Source: Xanthomonas sacchari (GTDB taxonomy: Bacteria > Pseudomonadota > Gammaproteobacteria > Xanthomonadales > Xanthomonadaceae). Taken from it: 64,000 nt of DNA. A model generated the notes under the pieces. It made no database searches. It had not been told where the DNA came from and saw nothing but the letters and a program-made list of their open reading frames with translations. A program made the translations under genes and the position numbers. How positions within the stretch are numbered: position 1 is the stretch's first letter; every line of letters starts with the position of its first letter. This document shows positions 39,028-48,670 of the stretch, piece after piece. The stretch is from contig NZ_CP100647.1 of the NCBI RefSeq assembly GCF_024266585.1, forward strand, positions 3,019,001 to 3,083,000. The letters run 5' to 3'.

Positions 39028-39977
39028 GCGTCGATGCCGTCACCGTCACCCTGAATCCGGCGATCGACCTGACCGTGGCGATCGACCGGCTGCAACCGGG
39101 CCAGGTACACCGTGCGCGCAGCGCCCACGCCATCGCCGGCGGCAAGGGCATCAACGTCGCCGCCTGCCTGGCCGACGCCGGCCTGCGCTGCGCCGCGCTC
39201 GGCGCGCTCGGCGCGGACAACGCGCAGGCGTTCGAGGCGCTGTTCGCCGCCCGCGGCATCGACGACCGCTGCCTGCGCGTGCCCGGCGACACCCGCACCA
39301 ACCTCAAGCTGGTCGCCGCCGACAGCGGCGCCACCACCGACATCAACCTGCCCGGCCTGGCGCTGGACCAGGCGCAGCTCGACACCATCGGCGCGCGCCT
39401 GGCCGACCTGCTGCGCCCCGGCCTGCCGGTGGTGCTCTGCGGCAGCCTGCCGGGCGGCCTGGCCACGGATACCTGGCGGCACCTGCAGGCGCAGGCCGCG
39501 GCCGCCGGCGCGCGGGTGCTGCTGGACACCAGCGGTGCGCCGCTGCACGCCGCACTGGACGCCCCGCGCGCGCAACTGCCGTTCGCGATCAAGCCCAACC
39601 GCCACGAACTGGAGGAGTGGGCCGGCGCGCCGCTGGCCAGCACCGCCGAATTGCTCGGCGCCGCGCGCGCCCTGCTGGCGCGCGGCATCGGCCTGGTCGC
39701 GGTGTCGCTGGGCAGCGACGGCGCGCTGTTCGTGCGCGGCGAGCAGGCGCTGCTGGCGCAGCCGCCGCAGGTGACCGGCGGCAGCAGCGTCGGCGCCGGC
39801 GACGCGATGGTCGCCGGCCTGGTGGCGGCATTGCGCGCCGACGCCGACCTGGCTACCTGCGCGCGCCAGGCTACCGCCTTCGCCGTGGCCACGCTGGGCA
39901 GCGGCGTCGCCCGCCGCCTGCCGCGCGAGCGCCTGGCCGAGCTGGCCGCCGCGGTCGGCCTCGAGACCCTGTCATGA
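39024..39977 (+). CDS. fruK: 1-phosphofructokinase
   Basis: Phosphorylates fructose 1-phosphate, the product of the fructose PTS, to fructose 1,6-bisphosphate. The 317-aa PfkB/ribokinase-type kinase opens with TVTLNPAIDLTV and has GGKGINVAACLADAG. The C-terminal catalytic block GGSSVGAGDAMVAG includes the Asp base. It starts at ATG 39024, overlapping the fruB stop by four bases. It is followed by fruA 55 bases later on the same strand. Confidence 0.97.
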   Translation: MSVDAVTVTLNPAIDLTVAIDRLQPGQVHRARSAHAIAGGKGINVAACLADAGLRCAALGALGADNAQAFEALFAARGIDDRCLRVPGDTRTNLKLVAADSGATTDINLPGLALDQAQLDTIGARLADLLRPGLPVVLCGSLPGGLATDTWRHLQAQAAAAGARVLLDTSGAPLHAALDAPRAQLPFAIKPNRHELEEWAGAPLASTAELLGAARALLARGIGLVAVSLGSDGALFVRGEQALLAQPPQVTGGSSVGAGDAMVAGLVAALRADADLATCARQATAFAVATLGSGVARRLPRERLAELAAAVGLETLS

Positions 39978-40032
39978 CTTCCGCCGCGTCGCCGCTGTGC
40001 GCCGCGCCCTCTTGCGCTCATCGGGAGCCCGC

Positions 40033-41769
40033 ATGAATCCGATTCTCGTGGTGATCGCCGCCGGCGATCGCAGTACCGAAGCCGTCCTCGCCGCCGAGGC
40101 GCTGCGCCATGCCGCCACGCTGCGGGGCGCGGTGTTGCAGGCCGAGGTGCGCACGCCGCAGGGCGTGATCGCCCCGCTGGACCTGGCCGCGGCGCCCGCC
40201 GCCGCGCCGCTGCTGCTGGTCGGCGACGGCGACGCCGATGCCGCCCGCTTCGGCGGCCGCAGCGTGCAGCGCAGCGCGCTGGACGCGGTGCTGGCCGACG
40301 CCGGCGCGGTGCTGGCGCCGCTGCTGGCCGCGGCGGCGTCCGACGCCGCCGTGGGCGCCACGGCCGCCAGCGATGGCAGCGGCGGCGGCAGCAGCAAGCG
40401 CATCGTCGCCATCACCTCCTGCCCCACCGGCATCGCCCATACCTTCATGGCCGCCGAGGGCCTGCAGCAGGCGGCCAAGGCATTGGGCCACCAGATCCGG
40501 GTGGAAACCCAGGGCTCGGTCGGCGCGCAGGACGCGCTCAGCGCCGAGGAGATCGCCGCCGCCGACCTGGTGCTGATCGCCGCCGACCGCGAGGTCGACC
40601 TGGGCCGCTTCGGCGGCAAGCGCCTGTTCAAGAGCGGCACCAAGCCGGCGATCAACGACGGCCCGGCACTGATCCGCAAGGCCCTGGCCGAGGCCAGCGT
40701 GCACGCCGCCGGCAACGGCGGCGGCGCCCCGGCCAAGGCCCAGGGCGGGCGCTCCGCGGGGCCGTACAAGCACCTGATGACCGGCGTGTCGTTCATGCTG
40801 CCGTTCGTCACCGCCGGCGGCCTGCTGATCGCACTGGCGTTCGCGCTCGGCGGCATCTACGCCTTCGACGACGCGCACAAGGGCACCCTGGCCTGGTCGC
40901 TGTTCCAGATCGGCGCCAAGGCCGGCTTCACCCTGATGGTGCCTGCGCTAGCCGGCTACATCGCCTACTCCATCGCCGACCGCCCCGGCATCGCCCCGGG
41001 CATGATCGGCGGCATGGTCGCGGCCAACCTCGGCGCCGGCTTCATCGGCGGCATCCTGGCCGGCTTCATCGCCGGCTACGGCGTGGCCGCGCTGAACCGG
41101 GCGATCAAGCTGCCGCGCACGTTGGAAGGCCTGAAGCCGGTGCTGATCCTGCCGGTGCTGGGCACGTTGCTGGTCGGCCTGTCCATGCTCTACGTGGTCG
41201 GCCAGCCGGTGGCCGAGCTGCTGGCCTGGCTGACCGAATGGCTGCGCGGCATGCAGGGCAGCAGCGCGGTGCTGCTGGGCCTGCTGCTGGGCGCGATGAT
41301 GGCCTTCGACATGGGCGGGCCGGTCAACAAGGCCGCCTACGCCTTCTCCACCGGCCTGATCGCCAGCCAGGTGTACACGCCGATGGCCGCGGCGATGGTC
41401 GCCGGCATGACCCCGCCGCTGGGCATCGCCCTGGCCACCTGGGTGTTCCGCAACCGCTTCACCCAGGACGAGCGCGGCAGCAGCGCCGCCACCGGCGTGC
41501 TCGGCCTGGCCTTCGTCACCGAAGGCGCGATCCCGTACGCCGCACGCGACCCGCTGCGCACCATCCCCGCGCTGATGCTCGGCTCGGCGCTGGCCGGCGC
41601 GATCTCGATGGCCGCCGGCGCCGAGCTGAAGGTGCCGCACGGCGGCGTGTTCGTGCTGCCGATCCCCAATGCGGTCACCCACCTGGGCATGTACCTGGTG
41701 GCGCTGCTCGCCGGCACCGTGGTCACCGCGGTCGCGCTGCGGGTGCTCAAGAAGCCGGTCGTCGCCTAG
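40033..41769 (+). CDS. fruA: Fructose PTS EIIBC component
   Basis: Membrane permease that imports fructose and phosphorylates it at carbon 1. I chose ATG 40033 (578 aa) with GGGAG upstream; the frame is open from 39997. Domains: an N-terminal EIIB-like duplicated domain without an active Cys (about 1-105), EIIB with the phosphocysteine Cys130 in ITSCPTGIAHTFMAAEGL, and the EIIC membrane domain (about 245-575) with about nine segments (GVSFMLPFVTAGGLLIAL... ). It is the third gene of fruBKA and is followed by the porin gene. Confidence 0.96.
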   Translation: MNPILVVIAAGDRSTEAVLAAEALRHAATLRGAVLQAEVRTPQGVIAPLDLAAAPAAAPLLLVGDGDADAARFGGRSVQRSALDAVLADAGAVLAPLLAAAASDAAVGATAASDGSGGGSSKRIVAITSCPTGIAHTFMAAEGLQQAAKALGHQIRVETQGSVGAQDALSAEEIAAADLVLIAADREVDLGRFGGKRLFKSGTKPAINDGPALIRKALAEASVHAAGNGGGAPAKAQGGRSAGPYKHLMTGVSFMLPFVTAGGLLIALAFALGGIYAFDDAHKGTLAWSLFQIGAKAGFTLMVPALAGYIAYSIADRPGIAPGMIGGMVAANLGAGFIGGILAGFIAGYGVAALNRAIKLPRTLEGLKPVLILPVLGTLLVGLSMLYVVGQPVAELLAWLTEWLRGMQGSSAVLLGLLLGAMMAFDMGGPVNKAAYAFSTGLIASQVYTPMAAAMVAGMTPPLGIALATWVFRNRFTQDERGSSAATGVLGLAFVTEGAIPYAARDPLRTIPALMLGSALAGAISMAAGAELKVPHGGVFVLPIPNAVTHLGMYLVALLAGTVVTAVALRVLKKPVVA

Positions 41770-41861
41770 TCCCGTCCATGCGCCGGCGCGTCGCCCTGGC
41801 GATGCCCCTCCCCGCCGCCGTGGGCGGCGCGCCGGCCTTCCCTTGCTGAGGAGTCCCACCC

Positions 41862-43136
41862 ATGTCCCATTCCCTCGTCTCGCGCCTGCCCTTCGCCCTC
41901 GCCCCACTGGCGCTCGCCCTCGCCGCGCCGCTGGCCCACGCCCAGGACGCCAGCGACGCGTTCACGCCCAAGCTCGCCTACACCGGCGAGGCCGCGGTCT
42001 CGCTGGACGGCGGCAAGCACCAGGGCAGCGCCTATGCCGGACAGCTGATGTTCGGCACCGACGTGGACCTGCAACGGCTGATGGGCTGGAACGGCGCCAC
42101 GCTGAAGGTCTACGGCATCAACCGCCACGGCACCAACCTGGCCAACGGCAACATCGGCAACAGCACCTCGGTGCAGGAAATCTACGGCGGCCAGGGCACG
42201 CGCCTGGCCAACTTCACCATCGACCAGAAGCTGTTCAACGACCGCCTGGAACTGGAAGCCGGCCGCAGCGTGGCCAACATCCACTTCCTGGGATCGGAGC
42301 TGTGCGGCTACTTCCAGGGCAACTCGGCCTGCGGCAACCCGACCTTCGTGTTCCGCACCAGCAACTTCACCTATTGGCCGGTGTCCAGTTGGGCCGCGCA
42401 CGCCAAGGCCTGGGTGACGCCGAACGTCTACGTCCACGTCGGCGCCTACGAGGTCAACCCGATCCAGGCCGAGCGCGGCCAGCACGGCCTGAACTGGAGC
42501 ACCAACGACCGCACCGGGGTGATCGTGCCCTACGCGATCGGCTACAGCACCCAGGCCAGCGGCGCGCGCCTGCCGGCGCTGTACGAGCTGGGCGGCTGGC
42601 AGGACAACTCCGATTACCGCGATCCGCTCAACGACCGCAACGGCAACCCGTCGCGGCTGAGCGGGCTGGACTACGCCACCCGCAACGGCCGCTCCGGCGC
42701 GTTCTTCCGCTTCGAACAGCAGGTCACCCGCCCCGACCCGGACAGCAACCGCGGCCTGGTGCTGTTCGGCTCGGTGCTCAAGGGCACCTCCGGGCAGTTG
42801 ATCGAAGACCACTTCCTGGAACTGGGCCTGGTCCAGCGCGGCACCTTCGCCAGCCGCCCGAACGACAACATCGCCTTCGTCGTCACCCAGCAGCACTACA
42901 GCGACGACGCCCTGGAGGACCTGCGCCTGGCCCGCGCCGCGGCCGGCGGCAGCGGCACCCCGCACCGCGCGCAGACCATGATGGAACTGAGCTACGGCAT
43001 CGAGGTGACCCCGAAACTGCGCATCGCCCCGAACCTGCACTACATCGTGCATCCGGACCAGTTCAACGAGCCCTCGCGCACCCGCGACCTGCCCAATGCC
43101 CTGGTGGCCGGCTTGCGGCTGGATTGGGCGCTTTGA
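41862..43136 (+). CDS. oprB: Carbohydrate-selective outer-membrane porin OprB family
   Basis: A 424-aa porin with a signal peptide (PLALALAAPLAHA, cleavage about residue 27), predicted to pass sugars through the outer membrane. The barrel shows strand-rich sequence, the OprB motifs GRSVANIHFLGSELCGYFQ and GYFQGNSACGNP, and a C-terminal LRLDWAL end. Two Cys residues in this loop could form a disulfide. It begins 92 bases after fruA on the same strand with GAGG upstream, so it probably belongs to the fructose regulon. Confidence 0.92.
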   Translation: MSHSLVSRLPFALAPLALALAAPLAHAQDASDAFTPKLAYTGEAAVSLDGGKHQGSAYAGQLMFGTDVDLQRLMGWNGATLKVYGINRHGTNLANGNIGNSTSVQEIYGGQGTRLANFTIDQKLFNDRLELEAGRSVANIHFLGSELCGYFQGNSACGNPTFVFRTSNFTYWPVSSWAAHAKAWVTPNVYVHVGAYEVNPIQAERGQHGLNWSTNDRTGVIVPYAIGYSTQASGARLPALYELGGWQDNSDYRDPLNDRNGNPSRLSGLDYATRNGRSGAFFRFEQQVTRPDPDSNRGLVLFGSVLKGTSGQLIEDHFLELGLVQRGTFASRPNDNIAFVVTQQHYSDDALEDLRLARAAAGGSGTPHRAQTMMELSYGIEVTPKLRIAPNLHYIVHPDQFNEPSRTRDLPNALVAGLRLDWAL

Positions 43137-43996
43137 GGCTGGGAATCGGGAATCGGGAGGGGGGAATCGTAAAAGCGGGGCACCGCGGCTGAGGTGATTC
43201 GGCCGCCTTGAGGTGCATGTCTCGGCGAACGTTGTGATTTGCCGAGGCGCCCGCTGGATGTCCCGGCGGCGACCCCCGTGTTGCCGCAGGTTCGCCGTCG
43301 GCTGCGGGCAGGCGCCATCGCGAGAGGGCCTGGCGCCCGGCCGCATCCGCTTGCCAGGTACGACTCGGGCCGCTTCCGCGGGGAAACCGGGCACAGCGCC
43401 GGCGCCAGCCGGGGCGAACGCGCGTGGAGCGCAGGTGCGGCACGCTCGACCGCATTGCCGGCGGCGCAACCGTCCCCACGCGCCGCTGACCGCGGGCCAG
43501 GACCAGCCGCCGTGCGCAGGCCACTGGCTGGCCGCCCACACGCACGCAAGCACGCACGCAGTCCAGCGGAACCCAGAACGCACGAGGCCCCGGCATGCCG
43601 GGGCCTCGTGCGTTTCCTTCCCTGTGATTCCGATCGCAGTGAACCTGCGCCGGTCCGTTGGCGCCTGCGGGAACGAAAAGTGGCCGGCGAATCGAGATCC
43701 GTTCGATTCCGTGCGAACCCGTCTCCCTGGCGCGGGAGCGGTGACGTTGCCGACAGGTGCATGGTGCCTGGGCACGCGGGCCGTGACGATCGGCCGACAC
43801 CGCGTCCGCGTGTAGGACTTTTCCGACATGGGCGCAGCGACGCCTCCACCCGGCGCCTGCGGGGCCGTGGATGACAAGGCCTCGTCGCCTGCCGCACAAT
43901 CGTCATCGACGCTACATTAACGAATCCCATCGTAGCGCCTTCGCGACCGCCGATTACGACGGTTTTCCCACATCCCCGTTGCAAGCATTCCGCGCC
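43137..43996. other. 860-base gap with one strong palindrome, no gene recognised
   Basis: Begins with GGGAATCGGGAATCGGGAGG, a repeat motif seen after other genes. The middle is GC-rich and holds no frame with protein-like composition. The palindrome at 43577-43614 lies near the centre. The last 180 bases before 43997 probably contain the promoter of the two-component system; an AT-rich CTACATTAACGAATC at 43911-43925 is the best -10 neighbourhood. Confidence 0.5.
43577..43614 (+). terminator. 38-base perfect palindrome, probable intrinsic terminator
   Basis: Both arms of 19 bases (AACGCACGAGGCCCCGGCA) are exactly complementary with no spacer. After folding, the hairpin would have a very stable GC stem. 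On the plus strand it is followed by TTTCCTTCC, a weak T-rich tail, so termination of plus-strand transcripts is more likely than of minus-strand ones. No gene ends within 440 bases upstream, which leaves its client transcript open. Confidence 0.6.
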
Positions 43997-44704
43997 ATGC
44001 GCATTCTGGTCGCCGAAGACGATACGTCCATTGCCGTTGCGTTGCGCGACTCGCTCGCCGAGTGCGGCCACGTGGTGGATCATGTCAGCGATGGCGCCGC
44101 CGCCGAACGCGCGCTCGGTAGCGAAAGCTATCAATTGCTGGTCCTCGATCTGGGCCTGCCGCGTCGCGACGGGTTGCAGGTGCTGCAACGCCTGCGCGCG
44201 CGCCGCGACGAGATCCCGGTCCTGGTGGTGACCGCGCGCGACGCGGTGGAAGACCGCATCCACGCGCTCGACCAGGGCGCCGACGACTACCTGATCAAGC
44301 CCTTCGAACTGTCCGAGTTCCTCGCCCGCACCCGCGCGCTCCTGCGCCGCAGCAGCAGCGGCGGCGTGCCGGAACTGGTGCTGGGCCAGTTGCGCATCAA
44401 CCTGGCCGGGCGCCGGGTGTGGCTGCAGGACCAGCCGCTGGACCTGACCGCGCGCGAGTTCGCCCTGCTGGAAACCCTCCTGCTGCGCAGCGGGCGCGTG
44501 GTCAGCCGCAGCCAGCTGACCGAGGCGCTGTGCGACTGGCAACACGAAATCACCGACAACGGCCTGGACATCTCCATGCACCGCCTGCGGCGCAAGCTGC
44601 ATGGCGCCGGCGTCGGCATCCGCACCATCCGCGGCCTGGGCTATCTGCTGGAGGAGTCGCGCGCCGCCTCACCGGCCGCCGACCACGCACAGATCCCGCA
44701 GTGA
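43997..44704 (+). CDS. OmpR/PhoB-family response regulator
   Basis: A 235-aa two-component regulator (QseB/PmrA-like). The receiver domain (about 1-115) opens with MRILVAEDD; the phospho-acceptor is Asp51 in LVLDLGLPRRDG and the conserved Lys is in YLIKPFE. The winged helix DNA-binding domain (about 130-225) includes LTAREFALLETLLLRSGRVVSR and the VDISMHRLRRKL-type helix. ATG 43997 begins the conserved N-terminus; the frame is open further upstream. Its stop overlaps the histidine kinase start (GTGA). It likely controls the exporter genes that follow. Confidence 0.95.
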   Translation: MRILVAEDDTSIAVALRDSLAECGHVVDHVSDGAAAERALGSESYQLLVLDLGLPRRDGLQVLQRLRARRDEIPVLVVTARDAVEDRIHALDQGADDYLIKPFELSEFLARTRALLRRSSSGGVPELVLGQLRINLAGRRVWLQDQPLDLTAREFALLETLLLRSGRVVSRSQLTEALCDWQHEITDNGLDISMHRLRRKLHGAGVGIRTIRGLGYLLEESRAASPAADHAQIPQ

Positions 44705-46122
44705 GCGCGACCGCGGCCGCGCAGTCGCCGGCATACCGCCATCCCAGCCTGCGCCGGCGATTGCTGGCGTTCCTGCTGATCCCGACCATGCTGCTGATGC
44801 TGGTGGTCTCGGCGCTGTTCTACCTGCTGATGCTCAAGTACACCAATCACGTCCACGACATGGACCTGAAGGAGGACACGCAGGGCCTGGCCAACGCGGT
44901 CAACGACCCCGGCGAGCGCATGCCGCTGACCCTGCAGGCGCGGCAACTGCTGGAGTACAGCAGCGACGGCCGGGTGTTCTTCAAGCTGGACAGCCGCCGC
45001 CACGGGGTGATCAGCGGCAGCACCCAGCCGATTCCCGCGCACCCGGATCCGGCCGAGGTCGGCCGGGTGATGCTCTACGACGACCACATGGACAACGGCG
45101 TGCCGGTGCGCGTGGCCAGCCTGTTGCTGCCCTCGGCGCTGGAGCCGGGCGACTGGCTGACCGTGTCGGTGGCCGAGACCCTGGACGATCGCCACCGCCG
45201 CGCCCGCGAGATCCTGATGCTGATGCTGCCGACCGAACTGCTGCTCACCTGCTCCCTGCTGGTGCTGGTCTGGCACGGCGTGCGGGTCGGCCTGCGCATG
45301 CTGGAGCCGGCGGTGCGCCGGCTCGACGACAGCCAGCGCGACCTCAGCCCGGTGTCCGGCCCGGACATCCCGGTGGAGATCCTGCCGCTGACCCAGGCCA
45401 TCGACGGCCTGCTCGGCCGCCTCAAGCACATGATGGCGCTGCAGGAGCGCTTCCTCGCCGACGCCGCGCACCAGTTGCGCACGCCGCTGGCCGGGCTGAG
45501 CATGCACGTGCAACGCGCCCAGGCCAGCCATCGCCCGGAGGACACCGCGCAGGCGATGCAGCACATCCGCCAGCTGACCGACCGCGCCACCCGCACCTCC
45601 ACCCAGTTGCTGGCGCTGACCCGCACCCAGGCGCCGCGCGAGAGCATCCGTCCGCTGCTGCCGCTGGACCTGGCGCAATGGCTGCCGCAGGCGCTGGCCG
45701 AGCGCATCCCCGACGCGCTGCACGCCGGCGTGGACCTGGGCTACGACGCCGGCGACGACGACGCGGCGGCCTGGGTGGCCGCCGACAGCTATACGCTGCG
45801 CGAGCTGCTCGACAACCTGCTGGACAATGCCTTCCGCCATGCCGCCGGCCGCGTGGTCACGGTCAGCCTGCGGCGCGATGCGCTGTCCGTGCGCCTGGCC
45901 GTGGACGACGCCGGCAACGGCATCGACGATGCCCTGCTGCCGCGTCTGGGCGAGCGCTTCTTCCGCGCCCCGGACGCGCCCGAAGGCGGCACCGGCCTGG
46001 GCCTGGCGATCGTCGCCAACATCGCCGCCCGCCACCACGCCACGCTGCGCTATCGGCGCTCGGCGCTGGGCGGCTTGCGCGCGGAACTGGACCTGCCGGC
46101 CGGCGCGGAGCCGCAGGCATGA
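44701..46122 (+). CDS. Sensor histidine kinase
   Basis: A 473-aa membrane kinase paired with the preceding regulator. It starts at GTG 44701, overlapping the regulator's stop. Membrane helix 1 is at about 20-45 (LLAFLLIPTMLLMLVVSALFYLLML). A periplasmic sensor region follows (about 46-165, with NHVHDMDLKEDTQGLAN), then helix 2 (about 172-192), a HAMP-like linker, the dimerisation helix with His257 in DAAHQLRTPLAG, and the HATPase domain (DNLLDNAFRHAAG, GNGIDD, EGGTGLGLAIVANI). The arrangement resembles the QseC/TctE family. The signal is unknown. It overlaps the next gene by four bases. Confidence 0.93.
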   Translation: MSATAAAQSPAYRHPSLRRRLLAFLLIPTMLLMLVVSALFYLLMLKYTNHVHDMDLKEDTQGLANAVNDPGERMPLTLQARQLLEYSSDGRVFFKLDSRRHGVISGSTQPIPAHPDPAEVGRVMLYDDHMDNGVPVRVASLLLPSALEPGDWLTVSVAETLDDRHRRAREILMLMLPTELLLTCSLLVLVWHGVRVGLRMLEPAVRRLDDSQRDLSPVSGPDIPVEILPLTQAIDGLLGRLKHMMALQERFLADAAHQLRTPLAGLSMHVQRAQASHRPEDTAQAMQHIRQLTDRATRTSTQLLALTRTQAPRESIRPLLPLDLAQWLPQALAERIPDALHAGVDLGYDAGDDDAAAWVAADSYTLRELLDNLLDNAFRHAAGRVVTVSLRRDALSVRLAVDDAGNGIDDALLPRLGERFFRAPDAPEGGTGLGLAIVANIAARHHATLRYRRSALGGLRAELDLPAGAEPQA

Positions 46123-47537
46123 GCCGCCTACGCCCCCGCCCGGCCGCGCTGCTGGCGCTGGCCGCCGCGCTCGCGCTGGGCGGCTGCGCCAGCCAGCGCA
46201 TCCCCGACCTGCGCCAGCCGTCGCTGCCCGCACAGTGGAGCAGCGCGACGCCGCAGGCGGCCGTGCCGCGCCCGCCGGGCAGCGCCTGGTGGCAGGATTT
46301 CCACGATCCGCAGCTCGACGCGCTGGTCGCGCAGGCGCTGCGGGACGATCTCGAGGTCGGCCAGGCGCTGGCGCGGCTGCGCGCGGCGCGGCGGCTGGAC
46401 GCGGTCGCCGACGCGACACTTCGGCCGCAGCTACGCGCGCGCACCGAGGACCCGATCGACCCGGACGCCAGCGCCTCGTTCCTGGTCGTGGGCGTCGATT
46501 CGGAATGGGAACTGCCGCTGTTCGGCCGCGGCGAAGCCACCAACCGCATGGCCCGCGGCGACCTGCAGAGCGCCCAGGCCAACCTGGCGCAGGTGCGCGC
46601 GGCGACGATCTCCGACGTGGCGCACAACTGGATCGACCTGCGCCACGCGCAGCAGGCCGAACGCCTGCTGCAGGACATCGCCAGCGCGCGCCAGCGCCAG
46701 GCCAGCCTGCAGCAGACCCTGGTCGACCTGCATCTGGCCACGCCGGCCAGCGCCGCGCAGGCGCAGGCCGCGGCGCTGCAGGCGCAGAGCGCGGTGAACG
46801 AACCGCGCGACGCCGCCGCCGCGGCCGCGCGGCGCCTGGCGGTGCTGCTGGGCCGCGACACGCCCGACCCGGCATGGAGTACGGCCGCGGCCACCACCGC
46901 GCCGGGGCAACTGCAGATCGCCGCGGTCGACAGCGTGCCGGCCGACCTGCTGCGGCGGCGCCCGGACATCGCCGCGCACGAGGCCGAGGTGATCAGCGCC
47001 GCCGGCGCCCTGGGCATCGCCCGCGCCGACCGCTACGGCAGCATCGGCCTGGGCGGCGCGATCCGCTGGTCGACCAGCCTGCTGACCCATCGCCGCACCG
47101 CCACCCACGGCATCGCCTCGTTCGGCCCGGTGATCGACATCCCGCTGTTCGACTGGGGCATCCGCCAGGCCAAGGCCAAGGCACGCGGCGACCTGCTGGA
47201 AGCGGCGACCCTGGCCTACCGGCAGACCGTGCTGGCGGCGGTCAACGAGGTCGAGGACGCCTTGACCGCGCTCGAACAGCAGCGGCGCAACGTCGAGACG
47301 CAGCAGCAGGTGCTGCAGGCACAGCAGCAGGCCAGCGACGTCGCGCAACAGCGCCGGCAGTTGGGCCTGGGCAGCGACCTGGAGGTTGCCACGCAGCAGG
47401 CCGCGCGCGACCAGGCCGACCTGGAACTGCTGGACGCGCAGCGCCAGCGCGACCTGGCCTACGTCGCCCTGCACACCGCACTGGGCAGCGCCACCGCGCC
47501 GATCCCGGGTAGCGAGCGCGAAGGCGCGCAGCCCTGA
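46119..47537 (+). CDS. Outer-membrane efflux lipoprotein (TolC/NodT type)
   Basis: A 472-aa outer-membrane factor that would form the exit duct of a tripartite exporter. Lipobox ALALGGC puts the lipid at Cys23. The body has two long coiled-coil repeats, as in NodT/OprM (VNEPRDAAAAAARRLAVLLGR in the first half and VNEVEDALTALEQQRRNVETQ in the second). The RRPDIAAHEAEVISAAGALGIARA motif of the family is present. It is coupled to the kinase (ATGA) and to the permease (TGATG), an unusual fusion of sensing and export genes in one mRNA. Confidence 0.93.
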   Translation: MSRLRPRPAALLALAAALALGGCASQRIPDLRQPSLPAQWSSATPQAAVPRPPGSAWWQDFHDPQLDALVAQALRDDLEVGQALARLRAARRLDAVADATLRPQLRARTEDPIDPDASASFLVVGVDSEWELPLFGRGEATNRMARGDLQSAQANLAQVRAATISDVAHNWIDLRHAQQAERLLQDIASARQRQASLQQTLVDLHLATPASAAQAQAAALQAQSAVNEPRDAAAAAARRLAVLLGRDTPDPAWSTAAATTAPGQLQIAAVDSVPADLLRRRPDIAAHEAEVISAAGALGIARADRYGSIGLGGAIRWSTSLLTHRRTATHGIASFGPVIDIPLFDWGIRQAKAKARGDLLEAATLAYRQTVLAAVNEVEDALTALEQQRRNVETQQQVLQAQQQASDVAQQRRQLGLGSDLEVATQQAARDQADLELLDAQRQRDLAYVALHTALGSATAPIPGSEREGAQP

Positions 47538-48670
47538 TGGTCGCGCTGGCCCGCCAGACCCTGCGCTACGAGTGGCGCCGCTTCCTGCCGGTGGTGGTGT
47601 CGGTGGGCTTCGCCAGCCTGTTGCTGCTGCTGCAGACCGCGCTGGTGCTGGGCATCTTCGGCAGCGCCAGCGTCTACGTCTCCGGCTCCGATGCCGACCT
47701 GTGGCTGGGCTATCCCGGCACGCAGAGCGTGGACCAGGGCCGCGCCATCGACCCGGACGCGGCCGCGCCGCTGTACCTGGACCCGCGGGTGGCGCAGATC
47801 GAACCGTTCATCTGGTTCGACGGCGACTGGCGCGGCCCCGGCGACACCGGTGCCGTCTCGGTCTACATCTCCGGCATCGACACCCGCGACGGCGGGCTGA
47901 TGTTCTCGCGCCTGCTCAGCCCGGCCCTGCGCGCGGCGCTGCGCGAGCCGGACACCGTGGTGGTGGACCGCGCGGAACTGGACAAGCTGGGCGTCGCCGT
48001 CGGCAGCAGCGCGCGCATCAACGGCCACCGCGTGCGGGTGATCGGGGTCGGCCGCGGCCTGCGCGCGCTGGGCGGGGTCAACGTGCTGGCCTCGCTGGAC
48101 ACCGCGCGCGCGCTCAACAGCGACACCGCGCATCCGGACTGGCCGACCTACATGGTGGCCAAGCTGCGCCCCGGCGCCGACCCGCAGGCGGTGGCGCAGG
48201 CGATCGACAGCGCGGTCACGCGGCCGCGCGTGGAAGCCTGGAGCGCCGACGATTTCGCCCGGCGCAGCATCCTGTTCTGGATGTTCGACACCGGCGCCGG
48301 CTCCGGCGTGCTGTTCCTGGGCGGCATCGTGCTGCTGGTCGGCGTGGCCATCACCAGCCAGACCCTGCTGGGCACCGTGCTCGGCGCCGCGCGCGAGTAC
48401 GCCACGCTCAACGCGCTGGGCGTGAGCATGCGCAACCTGCGCTGGGTGGTGCTGGAACAGGCGGCCTGGGTCGGCGCGCTGGGCCTGATCGGCGCCAGCG
48501 CGCTGGGCGCGGCGCTGGTCGCGCTGGCCCGCGCGCACGACGTGCCGGTGGCGTTCAACGCCGGCGGCTGGGGGCTGTGCGTGTGCGCGGTGATGCTGCT
48601 GACCGTGGTCTCGGCCCTGGCCGCGCTGCGCGGGCTGCGCCGCGCCGATCCGGCGTTGCTGCTGCGATGA
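47537..48670 (+). CDS. ABC transporter permease, FtsX-like (DevC/MacB type)
   Basis: A 377-aa permease. The N-terminal membrane helix (about 15-40, VVVSVGFASLLLLLQTALVLG) is followed by a large periplasmic domain (about 45-250, with SGSDADLWLGYPG) and three C-terminal helices (about 255-375, ending with the FtsX region VAITSQTLLGTVLGAAREYATLNALG). This is the topology of MacB-like and DevC-like exporters. The SADLWL-type motif after helix 1 resembles DevC of glycolipid export systems (inference). The start shares one base with the OMF stop, and it overlaps the ATPase by four bases. Confidence 0.9.
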   Translation: MVALARQTLRYEWRRFLPVVVSVGFASLLLLLQTALVLGIFGSASVYVSGSDADLWLGYPGTQSVDQGRAIDPDAAAPLYLDPRVAQIEPFIWFDGDWRGPGDTGAVSVYISGIDTRDGGLMFSRLLSPALRAALREPDTVVVDRAELDKLGVAVGSSARINGHRVRVIGVGRGLRALGGVNVLASLDTARALNSDTAHPDWPTYMVAKLRPGADPQAVAQAIDSAVTRPRVEAWSADDFARRSILFWMFDTGAGSGVLFLGGIVLLVGVAITSQTLLGTVLGAAREYATLNALGVSMRNLRWVVLEQAAWVGALGLIGASALGAALVALARAHDVPVAFNAGGWGLCVCAVMLLTVVSALAALRGLRRADPALLLR

